This document shows, piece by piece, positions 8,063-16,630 of a stretch of 17,226 nt of DNA. The notes under the pieces were generated by a model. It searched no databases and was not told the origin of the DNA. It saw only the letters and a program-made list of their open reading frames with translations. A program made the translations under genes and the position numbers. The stretch covers positions 1-17,226 of the forward strand of contig DXGG01000222.1 of assembly GCA_019114015.1 (NCBI GenBank). Direction: 5' to 3'. Source of the stretch: Candidatus Onthomorpha intestinigallinarum. Lineage in GTDB: Bacteria; Bacteroidota; Bacteroidia; Bacteroidales; P3. Every line of letters begins with the position of its first letter. Position 1 is the stretch's first letter.

Positions 8063-9085
8063 ATGGAAAGAATACTCACATTGAAAGGACTTAATAATGC
8101 TCTGCGAAAAAAGCCAAATGCGAAAAAAGCAATAGTGGTGGATTCAAATACTTACAATTATTGTTTATCTGTTTTATTGTCCAAAGTCGATGCTTTGCAT
8201 GAAGCGATGATACTTGAAATAGGTGTTGGTGAAAAAAACAAAACTATAGACACGTATATGTCTATAGTTAAAGAACTTGCGAAGGAAGGGTTTGACAGAC
8301 ATTCTCAACTTGTAGCTTTGGGAGGAGGAGTGGTAACGGATATTGTTGGTTTCGTAGGAAGCTCTTATAAGAGAGGTATTGATACGTATATGATACCCAC
8401 AACTACACTTGCCATGGTTGATGCATCGATAGGAGGTAAAAATGCCTTGAATATAGGGGAAACTAAGAATCAAATAGGTTTTGTACGTTTTCCCAAAATA
8501 GTTTGTATAGATACGTCTTTTTTGGAAACGCTTCCTGCAAGACAAAAGCAAAACGGTGCTGTTGAAATGATGAAAACTGCATTGATTGCAGATAGAGCAT
8601 TGTTTTACGAGATGATAGAGCATTCTCCGGTAGAGATAGGGGAAAACGAATCTTTTATAAGACAGTGTATGAAAATAAAGAGAGATATTGTAAGATTGGA
8701 TCCTTTTGATTTGTCAATGAGACAAAAATTGAATTTCGGGCATACTATAGGTCATGCGATAGAAAGCATTTCCATAAAACAAGGTATTGATATGCTTCAT
8801 GGAGAGGCAGTTGCCATCGGTATGTTATATGCGATAGAATTGTCCAAAGATATGCCGGTAGATCAGAAAAACATCGTAAAGAAATATATAACCGAGCATT
8901 TTGATACGGCTTTAGACAAGTATGACATGAATGAATTAACGAATTATATGAATGCGGATAAGAAAAATTCGTGCGGAAAATATAATTTTGTATTGTTGAA
9001 AGAGATTGGTGAGAGTATTTATGGTCAGGAAGTAAGTAAGGAACAATTAAAAAGAATATTAAACTTTAAAAACCAAGAAGTATGA
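8063..9085 (+). CDS. aroB: 3-dehydroquinate synthase
   Basis: AroB converts DAHP to 3-dehydroquinate, the second step of the shikimate pathway to aromatic amino acids, using NAD and a divalent metal. The 340-residue product has the NAD-binding glycine run GGGVVTDIVGF (87-97) and the conserved block PTTTLAMVDASIGGKNALN (112-130). Metal ligands are expected at E168 in the GAVEMM helix and at the histidines of LNFGHTIGHAIE and LHGEAVAIGM, all of which are present. Length is slightly below the usual 350-360 because the N-terminal domain is compact. The gene begins 5 bases after recQ and its TGA overlaps the next ATG by 4 bases. Confidence 0.95.
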   Translation: MERILTLKGLNNALRKKPNAKKAIVVDSNTYNYCLSVLLSKVDALHEAMILEIGVGEKNKTIDTYMSIVKELAKEGFDRHSQLVALGGGVVTDIVGFVGSSYKRGIDTYMIPTTTLAMVDASIGGKNALNIGETKNQIGFVRFPKIVCIDTSFLETLPARQKQNGAVEMMKTALIADRALFYEMIEHSPVEIGENESFIRQCMKIKRDIVRLDPFDLSMRQKLNFGHTIGHAIESISIKQGIDMLHGEAVAIGMLYAIELSKDMPVDQKNIVKKYITEHFDTALDKYDMNELTNYMNADKKNSCGKYNFVLLKEIGESIYGQEVSKEQLKRILNFKNQEV

Positions 9086-10023
9086 GAAGACAGATTTTTA
9101 TTTTTGTTTTGGCATTTTTGCCGTTTGTGTTGAAGGCACAGCAATTCAATAATGCAGGCTTTGAATCATGGAGTGCTGGTCAAGTACAGTCGTGGAATTC
9201 TTTGGGAGACATGGGATTTAATTTGTGTGACATATCTCAAAGTACAGATGCTAACAGTGGTGATTATGCTGTAAAAATATCACCTAAGATGTTACCAAGT
9301 AGCATAGCAGGATTGATAGGAATGAGTTCATTTCCGGTTCCCGGATTTCTTACAAATGCAACTGTGGATATGACAGGCTTTATAGAACTCCTTTCAGGTC
9401 AAGGTGACATTAGCAATATACAAATGGATGAAATAATAAATCTGCTTAGAGATGGTCTTTCTATATCTGATAGGCCTTTGTCCATACAAGGCGCATACAA
9501 ATATGTTAAACCTCAAAGCGAGACTGGAGAGATTTGTTTATTGCAGGCTTTGCTTATAAGCAATCAGAATGGAGAGAGGACATTTGTAGGTTTGGGAACG
9601 GCTTCAGAAGATATAGTTTCTTCAGCAACGGCAGATGGAGAGTTTGCCCAGTTCAATATGCCTATCACTTACCTTTCGGAAACACCTGCGGATGAGTTGA
9701 TTTTTATAGTCTGCCTTCTTGCGGATAATTCCCAGACATCCGATTTTGCATATATTGTTTTGGACGACATAATGATACAGTATGCATCAGGTATGGAGGA
9801 AGTCTCTTTGGACAATGACATAATATTGTATCCTAATCCTACTGACAATGAATTCAGAATAAATTGTGAGGATGGGTCTGACATAGTTATATACAATTGT
9901 CTTGGACAAGTTGAAAAGGAGATAAACAATTACATTTCATTGACACCGTTGAGTATAGAAAAGCCCGGCATATACTTTGTAAAGATAAACAATGCAGTTG
10001 TAAAGAAACTTGTTATAAAATAG
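9082..10023 (+). CDS. Secreted protein with type IX secretion sorting domain
   Basis: The 313-residue product has a signal peptide (residues 1-20, MRRQIFIFVLAFLPFVLKAQ) and a type A T9SS C-terminal domain. That domain starts at ILYPNPTDNEFRI (248-260), continues with IVIYNCLGQV, and ends GIYFVKINNAVVKKLVIK, the standard pattern recognised by the Por/T9SS machinery and usually followed by cleavage and surface attachment or release. The middle part begins NNAGFESWSAGQVQSWNSLG, the opening of a beta-sandwich, carbohydrate-binding-like module common in Bacteroidota surface proteins. I recognise no catalytic motif, and the ligand is unknown. It overlaps aroB by 4 bases and lies 10 bases before lptE, so it is co-expressed with envelope genes. 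The rest of the T9SS apparatus is not in this window. Confidence 0.85.
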   Translation: MRRQIFIFVLAFLPFVLKAQQFNNAGFESWSAGQVQSWNSLGDMGFNLCDISQSTDANSGDYAVKISPKMLPSSIAGLIGMSSFPVPGFLTNATVDMTGFIELLSGQGDISNIQMDEIINLLRDGLSISDRPLSIQGAYKYVKPQSETGEICLLQALLISNQNGERTFVGLGTASEDIVSSATADGEFAQFNMPITYLSETPADELIFIVCLLADNSQTSDFAYIVLDDIMIQYASGMEEVSLDNDIILYPNPTDNEFRINCEDGSDIVIYNCLGQVEKEINNYISLTPLSIEKPGIYFVKINNAVVKKLVIK

Positions 10024-10033
10024 TTCTACATCA

Positions 10034-10531
10034 TTGAAAAAACTTATTACTTTTATCTTGCCGGTTATTTTTGTTTCTTGTGTTGGAGGGTATTCTTTCA
10101 CGGGAGCTTCAATATCGGCTGATATGAAAACATTTCAAGTCGAACAGTTTGTCAACCGTGCGAGCATAGTCAACGCTACGCTCGCAACGGATCTGACAAA
10201 TGCATTGGTAAACAAAATCGTTTCATCTACAAGTCTGATACAGCAGAACAATAACGCTGACGTAAGTTTTAGTGGAACAATAGTATCATACAACATTACT
10301 CCTACGTCAATAAATGCTGAAGACCGTGCAACCAAAAATAGACTTACAATAACGATAAGTGTTTCGTATGTGAATCACAAGGATCCTAAGATGAATTATA
10401 ATACACAGTTCTCAAGGTTTAGAGATTATGACAGTAATTTATCTTTATCTGATGTTGAGGAAAGTCTTGTTAAAGAAATCAACGAGGAATTGGTAGAGGA
10501 TGTGTTTACCAAATCTTTTGTAAACTGGTAG
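10034..10531 (+). CDS. lptE: LPS assembly lipoprotein LptE
   Basis: LptE is the outer-membrane lipoprotein that plugs LptD and helps insert LPS into the outer leaflet. The 165-residue product starts with a lipoprotein signal (MKKLITFILPVIFVSC; lipobox FVSC with Cys16). The mature part carries the pattern of Bacteroidota LptE proteins: YSFTGASISADMKTFQV, then DLTNALVNKI, GTIVSYNITP, NRLTITISVSY, FSRFRDYDSNLSLSDVEESL, and the end TKSFVNW. The start codon is TTG at 10034; it is the only plausible start because it sits directly before the KKL signal sequence, and no ATG precedes it after the upstream stop at 10023. It lies 10 bases after the T9SS cargo gene and 3 bases before the DUF2723 gene. 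Confidence 0.88.
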   Translation: MKKLITFILPVIFVSCVGGYSFTGASISADMKTFQVEQFVNRASIVNATLATDLTNALVNKIVSSTSLIQQNNNADVSFSGTIVSYNITPTSINAEDRATKNRLTITISVSYVNHKDPKMNYNTQFSRFRDYDSNLSLSDVEESLVKEINEELVEDVFTKSFVNW

Positions 10532-10534
10532 GAT

Positions 10535-13507
10535 ATGCATCATAAGAAAGCTATAAATGTAATCGGTTGGATACTGTCCGTATCAATTACTGCATTGTAT
10601 ACATATACAATGTATCCTGTGCTTTCGTTTTGGGATAGTGGAGAATATATAACTACATCGGCTACTTTACAGGTAGGTCATCCTCCAGGAGCCCCTTTGT
10701 ATCAACTGATAGGTGCGTTTTTTTCAATAGTTTGTTTTAATCATTCCGAGTTTATAGCTCCGTGCATAAGTTTCCTGTCCGCTTTATCAGCCGGAGTGGG
10801 TATCATGTTCTTTTTCTGGATATCGGTAAGGATCATGAATCGCTTCAGTAGCATGTATATCGGCAATATAGTCGCATCATGCATAGGGAGTTTGTGTCTG
10901 GCATTTATGGATTCTTATTGGTTCTCGGCCACAGAAGCCGAAGTGTATTCATTGGCTTTCTTGCTTTCTATCATCAGTTTTTGGGCAATATTGAGATGGG
11001 ATGAATCCGGTAATTTCAAGTGGATTTTACTGGTTTGTTTTCTTACAGGTCTTTCCGTTGGAGTACATCAGCTTTGCTTACTTGTCTTACCGGCAATAGT
11101 ACTGGTAATATATTTTCACAGAAGGAAAACAAGTTTCGGAGGAATAATTCTTTATATATTTATCGCATGTTTGCTTCTTGTTATCCTTCAATGGATAATC
11201 ATTCCTTTCACATTGTCATCTTTGGTGTCATACGGTATTTTGAAATATCTTGCCTTTCTTCTTCTTTTTTGTATTCTGTCCGTTGCAGGTCTTAAGAAAA
11301 ATATTCAATGGCTTCATTGTACGGGTATTGCTTTGTTTTTCTTGTTTTTGGGTATGAGTACATATATCATACTGCCTTTAAGAGCGAACAACAATCTCCC
11401 ATTGAATCAGTACAAGCCCAATACGGCGGAATCATTGAACAGTTACATACATAGAGATAACTATTTGAAGGCTCCATTGATATACGGACAATATTTTACA
11501 GCCTTGCCGCCCGAAGGATTCATAAAGACCAAAAGAGGTTTGGAACCGGTTTTTGCCAGCGAGCAGAAAACTTTTTTCCCCAGAATGTGGAACTATGAGA
11601 ATTTGGCTTACGAAAACGGATATATAGAATGGGTCGGGCTTCCCGAAAGTCATGTGGTAATAGATGGAGAAACAAGACAAAAACCTTCTTTCAGACAGAA
11701 CCTTCGTTTTTTCTTTTCCTATCAGGTCAACTATATGTATTTAAGATACCTTTTGTGGAATTTTTCCGGCAGAACTAATGACGTTCAGGGATATGGAGAC
11801 TACAAGAATTCACAATGGATGACAGGTATAGGCTTCATAGATTCTTTTCTTGGCATAGGAACGGAAAAGGTTGAGCAACAGCAGTCCAAGGCGCATAATG
11901 TATATTTTGCCATTCCTTTGCTGTTGGCTTTGTTCGGCATATTCTATCATATAAACAAGGATTCCAGATTCCCCATAATTTTGGGCATGCTGTTTTTTTT
12001 CACATCGCTTGCCCTTGTCATCTATCTTAATCAAGAGGCTTATCAGGCAAGGGAAAGAGACTATACTTATTTGTTGTCGTTTGCAGTTATGGCTTTATGG
12101 CTGGCAATAGGTGTTCTTGGCATAAGCCAGATAATAGCCAACATCATTCGGGTTAGGAAGCCCAGATATGTAACACCTTTGTTCTTATTTGTCCCAATCA
12201 TGCTTTTTGCAGAAAATATAGACGATCACAATCATCACAATCAAAAGACGGCTTACAATTTTGCCGTATCAATGCTCAATGCTTGTGAAGAAAATGCCGT
12301 CTTGTTTACAAATGGAGACAATGATACATATCCTTTGTGGTATGCACAAAATGTGGAAAAGATACGTACCGATGTCAGAGTGATAAATATAGGACTGCTA
12401 AACAGCGACAAATATATAGATCAGTTGTTTCAGAAGCAATATCTTTCTTCGCCGTTGAAAACCAATATAGCTTTTGGAGAATACGAGGATAAGTACATCT
12501 ATACCCGTATTTATCCTGATTTTGGAGAACTTGAACTGAATGACGCAATACGACAGGCGGTTGTTTCCGAGGAAAAAGACGAGTTTTTCGGACAGAGCAT
12601 AAATTATTTTAAGACCAACAAGTTCTATCTGGTTAAGGGAGAGGATACAATACGCTGGAGTAGCAATCAATATGAGATTGGCAAAGCGGATCTGATGGTT
12701 TTGGACATAATTGCATCCAATATAAACGACAGACCGATTTACTTTTCTTCTTATTCTGTTGACGGATTCTACGGATTGGATTCTTATCTGTATTTGGAGG
12801 GCTTTGCGTACAGACTTGGCAGCAAGGCTTTTTCCAATGTAGAGATACTCCCTCTGAAGGCTGGCAGTATAGATGCCGAAAAGATGTATTACAATTTCAT
12901 ACACAAGTTAAAATGGGATAATTTCGACAGGGACGATTTGTATTACAACGAGATCGAACGGGGCATTGTTCAATTGTATATAGACAACGGAATAAAACTT
13001 GCCTATAAATTATTGCAGACAAACCGTGCGGACAAGGCTTTGGTTATATGCAACATGTTAACCGACAGGATTGTTTTGAATCAATGGGACAACAGTGTTG
13101 CCATGGCGGACTTGGCTGTGATTTATTCGTTTTTGGATCATCAGGACAAGGCGGATTTTTATATAAGGCAGGCAGTTGACAAGATGGTCGGTCAGTTGGT
13201 CAGATACAATGGCAATGGACAAAAACAACAGGCACAGGAACGTCTGGAGATTCAGTCGAGAATGTATGATTGGTTGAGGTTGATATTGCAGAGTCAGGAT
13301 TGGGGATTGGAGCAGATACGTATAGCGTTGGCGGATTCATTTTTCTATGTTGTGGGGGATTATCTTCAGGTCACTCATAATCAAATAGAGAGAATGCGCA
13401 AGAATTACGAATATTATGAGGATGAAATATTGAAAGCCGAGTTTCAAATGCGAGAGATATATTCTTTGGCAGCGACTTATGAAGAGACTTTGCCGGTTTT
13501 TGAATGA
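10535..13507 (+). CDS. DUF2723 membrane protein, probable GT-C glycosyltransferase
   Basis: This 990-residue integral membrane protein has about ten or more hydrophobic segments between residues 8 and 280 and a second group at about 455-575, then a long soluble C-terminal part. The N-terminal DUF2723 signature is clear: YPVLSFWDSGEY (D34, E37) in the first extracytoplasmic loop, GHPPGAPLY (48-56) and ATEAEVYSL (132-140). QARERDYTY later in the protein is a second conserved stretch. The D-x-x-E loop is typical of GT-C enzymes that use lipid-linked sugars. The eukaryotic DUF2723 protein TMEM260 is a protein O-mannosyltransferase, so protein O-glycosylation is a reasonable inference for this homologue but is not shown. 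Residues 825-920 are helical and repeat-like (TPR-like). It ends the recQ operon, 3 bases after lptE. Confidence 0.85.
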   Translation: MHHKKAINVIGWILSVSITALYTYTMYPVLSFWDSGEYITTSATLQVGHPPGAPLYQLIGAFFSIVCFNHSEFIAPCISFLSALSAGVGIMFFFWISVRIMNRFSSMYIGNIVASCIGSLCLAFMDSYWFSATEAEVYSLAFLLSIISFWAILRWDESGNFKWILLVCFLTGLSVGVHQLCLLVLPAIVLVIYFHRRKTSFGGIILYIFIACLLLVILQWIIIPFTLSSLVSYGILKYLAFLLLFCILSVAGLKKNIQWLHCTGIALFFLFLGMSTYIILPLRANNNLPLNQYKPNTAESLNSYIHRDNYLKAPLIYGQYFTALPPEGFIKTKRGLEPVFASEQKTFFPRMWNYENLAYENGYIEWVGLPESHVVIDGETRQKPSFRQNLRFFFSYQVNYMYLRYLLWNFSGRTNDVQGYGDYKNSQWMTGIGFIDSFLGIGTEKVEQQQSKAHNVYFAIPLLLALFGIFYHINKDSRFPIILGMLFFFTSLALVIYLNQEAYQARERDYTYLLSFAVMALWLAIGVLGISQIIANIIRVRKPRYVTPLFLFVPIMLFAENIDDHNHHNQKTAYNFAVSMLNACEENAVLFTNGDNDTYPLWYAQNVEKIRTDVRVINIGLLNSDKYIDQLFQKQYLSSPLKTNIAFGEYEDKYIYTRIYPDFGELELNDAIRQAVVSEEKDEFFGQSINYFKTNKFYLVKGEDTIRWSSNQYEIGKADLMVLDIIASNINDRPIYFSSYSVDGFYGLDSYLYLEGFAYRLGSKAFSNVEILPLKAGSIDAEKMYYNFIHKLKWDNFDRDDLYYNEIERGIVQLYIDNGIKLAYKLLQTNRADKALVICNMLTDRIVLNQWDNSVAMADLAVIYSFLDHQDKADFYIRQAVDKMVGQLVRYNGNGQKQQAQERLEIQSRMYDWLRLILQSQDWGLEQIRIALADSFFYVVGDYLQVTHNQIERMRKNYEYYEDEILKAEFQMREIYSLAATYEETLPVFE

Positions 13508-13569
13508 TTGTGTTTAATTGCAAAAAAGCAGTAGATGTTTTGTGTAATACCAATAGAATTTGGTGCAAG

Positions 13570-13583
13570 TAAGGGAAACCTTA
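13570..13583 (+). terminator. Weak candidate terminator hairpin after the DUF2723 gene
   Basis: TAAGG-GAAA-CCTTA forms a 5-bp stem (7 bp with a G-T wobble) closed by a GNRA tetraloop. It is followed on the plus strand by a T-rich but not continuous T run. It overlaps the stop codon of the convergent fusion gene. The rest of the 73-base gap shows only another short imperfect stem (13549-13564). Weak evidence. Confidence 0.25.
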
Positions 13584-15752
13584 TTGTTGTTTTCTGATTA
13601 CTTTTTTCATTCTGAAATTTGTAAGTTCCAATTTGTTTGCTCTGCTTTTCTGAACATTTACAACTTCATAGCCTTTATTTTCAAAGAATGATTTTGCTGT
13701 CAGACTTACTTCGGAAACTATCTCGTTGACTCCATATTGTTCTGCTATTTTTTCAACTTCTGAAAGAAGTCTGCTTGCCACACCCTTGCCTTGCCAATTC
13801 TTATGTACAAACATTGAATGCAGATAACCTTCTCTGTTCATTGAAGAAAAACCTACCATGCAATCTTGTTTATCAAATGCTCCTATATAGATATTTTTTC
13901 GCAGTAGCTCTTTGAAATGTTCTGTATCTTTTCCGCAAGAAGCCCAATCTTCAACCTCTTCCTTTGTATAGTCTTTGGAGTTTACATTAAGTACAGTTTC
14001 AATGAATAGTTGTTGTAATTCTATTATGTCTTTTTCTGTGAGAGTACGGATTTTGTAGGATTTGACATTGTCTCTTCGTATGATTTTACTACACCATTCA
14101 ATCAGTTTACGGCTGTAAATGTCAAATAGCTCCTCTTGTCTGGTGTCTTTGATGATTTTAGCAATGTTCAATATTTCCGATTCCTCATAAGATACGCATT
14201 TTGCAATGTCGTTTAAGGATGAAACATATTCTCCACTTTCCATGTAATATTTCATGCGTATTGTAAAACATGCAGACTTGTAGAGCTCCTTGAGGGTAGT
14301 TATGCTACGGGAATGCAGGAAGTTATGCGAACAGGCATGGTACAGATTACAAGCCCCGCTGAGTACCGCGCGATATATGTCTTGGTGTGAGAAAATGGTT
14401 TTGAGATATTCCAAGGAGCCTATTATGGGTTTGGTGTCACGATAAAGTTGCAAAAGGTCGGACTTCTCCCACCCGGACAATTCATCCTTCCCTGCAACAA
14501 AACCGCATATAAGTTCGCGATTTTCCATAACCTCCAGCATATCACGATAGGATTTCAGGTCATCGAAAGTCATTCTATCTATAATAACCACTACATCAAT
14601 ATCACTTTCTTCCTTTTGTTCGCCACGGCCATAACTGCCTTGAATACCGAAAAAATGCAGACGGCTACCATAAATTTGAAGGATTCTTTTGGCGAAGATT
14701 TCGAGCCATGATTCAATATTGAAGATTTTGTCGTCTTTCAGTCCTTTTACCATAATATATTCATCTTTCGTTTCATTTGCTATTTTGAATCCGTGTTTTA
14801 AATACAGGCCGAAAGCATGTTTGTTTGCTTTCTGTACGGAAAGAGAAACTCTTTCATAATTTTTTCCCTTGAGCAATTCAATCATTTGCTTCATCATGTA
14901 ACTTCCAATACCTTTGTTCCTGTATTCTTTGTATAGTGATATTGACAACGAAGGCGTTTTGTCGTCTATGTGTCCGTAATCGTTCATTATCCTGCTCCAT
15001 ACCGCACCTGCAACTTTATCCCCACAACATGCGAGCAGACAATAGTCGTCTTGCTTCTCACCGAAATTTTCAATATATACTTTTAATTCGGGTAAATCTA
15101 CAACTTCTCTTGACGGAGCTTCCACTCCTTCAGGAATGAAAATAGCTTCATAAAGGAAGTCCTTTAAAAGATAGGTTTCATCAGGAAGCAAAGGTCGTAT
15201 GTTATATGATTTGTTTTTATTCGATTTATTCCATTCGTCTTTTGTCAGCAATGTAAAGTGTTCCGTACGAACATCACCTAAGGGTGAAACCTTGTTTTCT
15301 TCAGTATGATGGAATTTAAAACCGCATTTATCCATCACTCTGCGTGATTTGATGTTTCCGTCATAATAACCGCACCAAACTCTTTTTATATCAAGTTCCT
15401 CAAAGCAACGTTTCAACAAGCATTTTACAGCCTCGGGTATCAGGCCCTTTCCCCAGTGTTGCACTCCAATCCAATAACCGATTTCTGCATCACCTTCCTG
15501 CATATCCGCGCTATGTACACCGTTTCCGAACATGATTCCTACACTACCTACAGGTTCATTTGTCTCTTTCAATACTACGGCGTAGGTTTCAGGTGCGGAA
15601 AGAATATTTCGTATTACCTCCCTGCTGTTTTCTAAGGATGTATGCGGCGGCCACCCTGCAATTGGGCCTACGGCAGGGTCTTTTGCATATTTGTAAAGGG
15701 ATTCCGTATCGGCTTCTGTCCACGGACGGAGTATAAGTCTTTGGGTTTCCAT
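13581..15752 (-). CDS. Four-module fusion: GNAT - GNAT - nucleotidyltransferase - GNAT
   Basis: The 723-residue product joins four enzymes usually encoded separately. Module 1 (1-175) is a RimJ/RimL-like acetyltransferase: METQRLILRPW at the start, DPAVGPIAGWPPHTS, and the acetyl-CoA loop HWGKGLIPEA (99-108). Module 2 (about 182-337) is a second GNAT with FLYEAIFIPEGVE and the loop YRNKGIG (277-283). Module 3 (about 343-560) is a polymerase-beta-fold nucleotidyltransferase: GSYGRGEQKEESDIDVVVI (372-390), with metal-binding D384 and D386, followed by a helical region. Module 4 (about 565-717) is a third GNAT with the loop NWQGKGVAS (652-660). Linkers are only 5-10 residues, and no module is visibly broken. 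It follows the PhzF-family gene by 12 bases and converges with the DUF2723 gene. Substrates are unknown; antibiotic or metabolite modification is possible. Long fusions like this are rare and could reflect loss of stop codons between tandem genes. Confidence 0.85.
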   Translation of the reverse strand: METQRLILRPWTEADTESLYKYAKDPAVGPIAGWPPHTSLENSREVIRNILSAPETYAVVLKETNEPVGSVGIMFGNGVHSADMQEGDAEIGYWIGVQHWGKGLIPEAVKCLLKRCFEELDIKRVWCGYYDGNIKSRRVMDKCGFKFHHTEENKVSPLGDVRTEHFTLLTKDEWNKSNKNKSYNIRPLLPDETYLLKDFLYEAIFIPEGVEAPSREVVDLPELKVYIENFGEKQDDYCLLACCGDKVAGAVWSRIMNDYGHIDDKTPSLSISLYKEYRNKGIGSYMMKQMIELLKGKNYERVSLSVQKANKHAFGLYLKHGFKIANETKDEYIMVKGLKDDKIFNIESWLEIFAKRILQIYGSRLHFFGIQGSYGRGEQKEESDIDVVVIIDRMTFDDLKSYRDMLEVMENRELICGFVAGKDELSGWEKSDLLQLYRDTKPIIGSLEYLKTIFSHQDIYRAVLSGACNLYHACSHNFLHSRSITTLKELYKSACFTIRMKYYMESGEYVSSLNDIAKCVSYEESEILNIAKIIKDTRQEELFDIYSRKLIEWCSKIIRRDNVKSYKIRTLTEKDIIELQQLFIETVLNVNSKDYTKEEVEDWASCGKDTEHFKELLRKNIYIGAFDKQDCMVGFSSMNREGYLHSMFVHKNWQGKGVASRLLSEVEKIAEQYGVNEIVSEVSLTAKSFFENKGYEVVNVQKSRANKLELTNFRMKKVIRKQQ

Positions 15753-15764
15753 GAGTCTTGTCGT

Positions 15765-16607
15765 TTATTTAAGAACATATCCTTTGCCTCCGACTTTTAC
15801 GGATAGGATTTCATCTTCGTTTGTTTCCAGACGGACTTCTATTAGAGATTCACAGGATAGATTCCTGCCTTGTTCAAATATATATTTTTCGGGACGGATG
15901 CCCAGTGAATGCAGATAACACGCGAGTGCACAGTTGGACGTACCTGTTGCGGATTCTTCCTCTATGCCGTAAAGCGGTGCGAAGTTACGGCAGACAGCCG
16001 TACATTTTTCTTTGTCGGTTTCCGAACGCAGGGCAAAGGCATGTATTCCCACACAGCCAGTCTGTTTGCTGACAGAGGATATGGCAGAAGCATTTGCCTT
16101 CATTGAAGTCAAAGCCTCAATTGTCGCTACGGGCATCAGAATGTCACTAAGCCCGGTAGATACTATTCTCGGAGAAATGGTTTTATCCGGAATCAAAGGA
16201 CGAAAGCAGTTTTTCAGCATATCCCATGGAACATTGGAAAGGAATTCCGGCTTTGCTTGCTGCATGAAAATCGTTCCGTCTTTCTCTACATTGATGCCGA
16301 ACATTCCTGCCTTGGTTTCTATCATAAAGTGTCCTGCACCGATTCTGTCGGATTCCAGCATGTACACGAAAAAAGCTATTGTTGCATGACCGCACAGCGG
16401 TATCTCTCCCTTAGGCGTAAAGTATTCCAGTTTGAAATTTCCTTTTTGTGAATCGTAATAGAAAACTGTCTCCGAGAAATTCAGTTCTGCGGCAATGGAT
16501 ATTTTCCGGTGAGTATCCCATTTGAATCCGCCATGTACAATCCCTGCTTTGTTGCCGCCCGATCCGTTTTTGCTGAAAGCACTTGCTATTGAATAGTCGT
16601 TGAACAT
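15765..16607 (-). CDS. PhzF-family isomerase/epimerase-like protein
   Basis: PhzF-fold proteins have two diaminopimelate-epimerase-like domains and catalyse isomerisation by proton transfer; most members outside phenazine clusters have no known substrate. The 280-residue product has the N-terminal GGNKAG motif (17-22), the catalytic glutamate in NFSETVFY (E46), the FTPKGEIPLCGHATIAFF block with H74, and the second-domain motif EESATGTSNCALACYL. Length and active-site residues are those of a functional enzyme. No other phenazine gene is nearby, so a phenazine role is unlikely. It starts 23 bases after yidD and ends 12 bases before the fusion gene. Base composition by eye is richer in G+C than in the recQ or era regions (32 of 60 at 15901-15960 against 18 of 60 at 7681-7740), which may hint at transfer but is not a proper test. 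Confidence 0.87.
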   Translation of the reverse strand: MFNDYSIASAFSKNGSGGNKAGIVHGGFKWDTHRKISIAAELNFSETVFYYDSQKGNFKLEYFTPKGEIPLCGHATIAFFVYMLESDRIGAGHFMIETKAGMFGINVEKDGTIFMQQAKPEFLSNVPWDMLKNCFRPLIPDKTISPRIVSTGLSDILMPVATIEALTSMKANASAISSVSKQTGCVGIHAFALRSETDKEKCTAVCRNFAPLYGIEEESATGTSNCALACYLHSLGIRPEKYIFEQGRNLSCESLIEVRLETNEDEILSVKVGGKGYVLK

Positions 16608-16630
16608 AAATTGAGTATATGTAAAAAGGT

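Noticed and set aside
8174..8623. 149-residue minus-strand frame inside aroB
   Set aside because: It lies wholly antisense to the catalytic core of aroB and has the low-complexity look of a shadow frame.
12398..12904. 168-residue minus-strand frame inside the DUF2723 gene
   Set aside because: It is antisense to a continuous conserved coding sequence and has no promoter or family resemblance.
13508..13580. Possible small gene or attachment site in the gap between the DUF2723 and fusion genes
   Set aside because: Only 73 bases, with short imperfect stems and no direct repeats that would mark an insertion.
14065..14730. MNT-HEPN type toxin-antitoxin reading of the nucleotidyltransferase module
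   Set aside because: The GSx10DxD motif resembles MNT antitoxins, but the following helical region shows no RxxxxH HEPN motif and the module is fused to acetyltransferases.
16012..16389. 125-residue plus-strand frame opposite the PhzF gene
   Set aside because: It is a shadow of the conserved PhzF coding sequence and has no recognisable features of its own.
15765..16607. Phenazine biosynthesis cluster
   Set aside because: Only a PhzF-fold gene is present; no phzA-E or phzG relatives are nearby, and PhzF homologues are widespread outside phenazine producers.
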